Below are positions 62,626 through 64,000 of a stretch of 64,000 nucleotides of DNA, one piece after another. Source of the stretch: Litchfieldella anticariensis FP35 = DSM 16096 (GTDB taxonomy: Bacteria; Pseudomonadota; Gammaproteobacteria; Pseudomonadales; Halomonadaceae). Position numbers and translations under genes: made by a program. Where the stretch lies: assembly GCF_000409775.1 (NCBI RefSeq), contig NZ_KE332377.1:558001-622000 (forward strand). The letters are read 5' to 3'. Each line of letters starts with the position of its first letter. Position 1 is the stretch's first letter. Under the pieces are notes generated by a model. It had not been told where the DNA came from, ran no database searches, and saw only the letters and a program-made list of their open reading frames with translations.

Positions 62626-64000
62626 ATGGCAATGGCGATTGTCTTGATCGTTTTGGCACTGGGGTCGGTCGCCTTTTATTTTTTTAGCCCCTGGAACCTG
62701 ACGCCCCTGGCATCTAACTGGGGGGCTATCGATGGCACCATTGACATCACTTTCTGGGTAACGGGCGCGGTGTTCGTTGCGATCAACCTGTTCATGGCCG
62801 TCGCCATCCTGCGTTACCGTTACAAGCAACATAAGCGCGCCCACTACCAGCCTGAAAACAAGAAACTCGAGGCTTGGCTCACCGCACTTACCACGATAGG
62901 TATTGCAGCGTTACTGGCACCGGGTTTGTTCGTTTGGGGAGCGTTCGTTACGGTGCCGGAGGACGCGCATGAGGTCGAGGTGATCGGTCAGCAATGGCAC
63001 TGGAGTTACCGTTTCCCCGGGGAAGACGGGGAGTTTGGTGCGGTTCGCATGGGTTTGGTCGGCAACGGTAATTTCTTCGGAGTCGATCCCGAAGATTCCC
63101 GTGGCCAGGATGATGTCCTCGTCCAGAGTCCACGAGTGTTGCTTCCCATCGATCGTCCGGTGAAAGTGACGTTACGTTCCCGAGATGTCCTTCACAATTT
63201 CAAGGTCCCACAGTTTCGCGCCAAGATGGATGCGATACCGGGACAGGCATCCTATTTCTGGTTTACGCCTACCAAGCTTGGTGAATTCGAGGCCGTTTGC
63301 GCTGAACTGTGTGGCGTTGCGCATTTTGCCATGCGCGGCAGGGTAGATGTGGTAGAACAGGCAGCTTTCGATGATTGGTTGGCCGAGCAGCCTACTTTTG
63401 GCGACTTGGCTGCCCGTGAACCGGGGGATACCGAGGCCGGAGCGGAACTTTACGTTCGCTGTGTCGCCTGTCATGGCCCACAAGGCGGGGGACAGCAGGC
63501 CACCAACGCGCCACGGCTTGCTGGCCTGGATGCCGGTTATCTGACACGACAGTTGCATAATTTCCGTGATGGAGTGCGCGGCACCCATGACGGAGATCGC
63601 TTTGGTCAACAGATGCGTGCTTTTGCCATGTCGCTGCAGGGAGAGGGCGATATCAGGGATATTGCCGCCTATATCGAAACCCTTCCTATTGAGCCTGCCC
63701 GTTCAACCATCACGGGCGATGCCCAGCGCGGTGAGCGGCTTTATCGGACCTGTGCCAACTGCCATGGAGCACAAGGCCAGGGGATGCCGGCATTCAATGC
63801 CCCACGACTTGCCGGTATGAACGACTGGTATCTGGTCAGGCAATTGCATCATTTCAGAGATGGCATTCGTGGTCGTCATCCGCAAGATATCTATGGCAGT
63901 CAGATGGTCGATATGGCGCAGATTCTGGTCGACGATTCCGCTTTGCGCGACGTGGTGGCGTACATTAGCAGTCTTTCCGAGGCACCGACGGTGACAGGCG
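62626..64000 (+). CDS. Cytochrome c oxidase subunit II with two cytochrome c domains, 3' end outside window
   Basis: Subunit II of a haem-copper oxidase that passes electrons from CuA to the catalytic subunit; here with two fused cytochrome c domains. ATG 62626 follows GGGGGAG; 458 codons are visible before the right edge. Two membrane helices (about residues 2-21 and 43-66) and a third (about 85-110) lead to the cupredoxin domain with QQWHWSYRFPG, and CuA ligands H190, C225, E227, C229, H233 and M236 (CAELCGVAHFAM). Haem motifs CxxCH are at C279 (CVACH) and C376 (CANCH). The two domains share NAPRLAG and QLH-FRDG segments, indicating internal duplication. The downstream oxidase genes are outside the window. 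Confidence 0.93.
   Translation, partial: MAMAIVLIVLALGSVAFYFFSPWNLTPLASNWGAIDGTIDITFWVTGAVFVAINLFMAVAILRYRYKQHKRAHYQPENKKLEAWLTALTTIGIAALLAPGLFVWGAFVTVPEDAHEVEVIGQQWHWSYRFPGEDGEFGAVRMGLVGNGNFFGVDPEDSRGQDDVLVQSPRVLLPIDRPVKVTLRSRDVLHNFKVPQFRAKMDAIPGQASYFWFTPTKLGEFEAVCAELCGVAHFAMRGRVDVVEQAAFDDWLAEQPTFGDLAAREPGDTEAGAELYVRCVACHGPQGGGQQATNAPRLAGLDAGYLTRQLHNFRDGVRGTHDGDRFGQQMRAFAMSLQGEGDIRDIAAYIETLPIEPARSTITGDAQRGERLYRTCANCHGAQGQGMPAFNAPRLAGMNDWYLVRQLHHFRDGIRGRHPQDIYGSQMVDMAQILVDDSALRDVVAYISSLSEAPTVTG

Noticed and set aside
1-64000. Mobile elements, CRISPR arrays, tRNA and rRNA genes
   Set aside because: No transposase, integrase, direct-repeat array or tRNA-like cloverleaf was noticed on either strand; a dedicated scan (tRNAscan, CRISPR finder) would settle it.

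Overview
The window reads as a stretch of chromosome from a motile, aerobic, fairly GC-rich gammaproteobacterium, most likely a Halomonas-type member of the Halomonadaceae. This is an inference from gene content, gene order and enteric-like flagellar protein numbering; no rRNA or species marker is present. Coding density is high. I see no insertion sequence, prophage, tRNA, rRNA or CRISPR array.

Layout. 0-3.3 kb: the end of a peptide-type ABC importer (permease, binding protein) facing a DUF1028 gene across a perfect 20-bp palindrome. 3.4-6.2 kb: pyrC converging on a CynX-type MFS gene and a small unknown gene. 6.5-11.1 kb: a polyamine-type ABC importer (ATPase, binding protein, two permeases) with hairpins between its cistrons. 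11.1-37.8 kb: a large flagellum and chemotaxis island: fliD-fliS-fliT-fliK-fhlB, flhDC, motAB, cheA-cheW, two receptors, cheR, cheB, a receptor remnant, cheY-cheZ, flhB-flhA-flhF-(flhG-like)-flhE, a histidine phosphatase, fliA and an EAL-HDOD gene. 37.9-43 kb: rhlE and pqiABC on the minus strand. 43.1-50.3 kb: a Ca2+/Na+ antiporter and a cyanide-insensitive-type bd oxidase cluster (cioAB-cydDC). 50.3-60 kb: purine catabolism (adenine deaminase, guanine deaminase, xanthine dehydrogenase subunits and XdhC) with a RutR-like TetR regulator and a GntR regulator. 60-64 kb: hrpB and the start of a cytochrome c oxidase subunit II carrying two cytochrome c domains.

How the parts work together. FlhDC is the likely class I activator of the motility genes and FliA (sigma-28) reads the late genes. 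I found four close matches to the sigma-28 promoter (TAAAGTTT-N11-GCCGATAA), before fliD, motA, the first receptor gene and cheB. Several genes overlap by 1-4 bases (fliT/fliK, fliK/fhlB, motA/motB, cheA/cheW, flhA/flhF, flhG-like/flhE, cydB/cydD/cydC), which suggests translational coupling. The purine block can convert adenine and guanine to hypoxanthine and xanthine and then urate. A perfect RutR-type palindrome (TTGACCA-N2-TGGTCAA) lies in the divergent gap between xdhA and the RutR-like gene.

Most unusual points: a FlhF with about 365 extra C-terminal residues, followed by a short FlhG-like protein with no P-loop; a decayed receptor gene that keeps an intact CheR/CheB docking tail; a 7-codon ORF with a strong Shine-Dalgarno inside an inverted repeat in the flhDC leader; twin identical-arm stem-loops inside the polyamine-type operon; an unknown membrane protein inside the purine block; and the di-haem CoxB.
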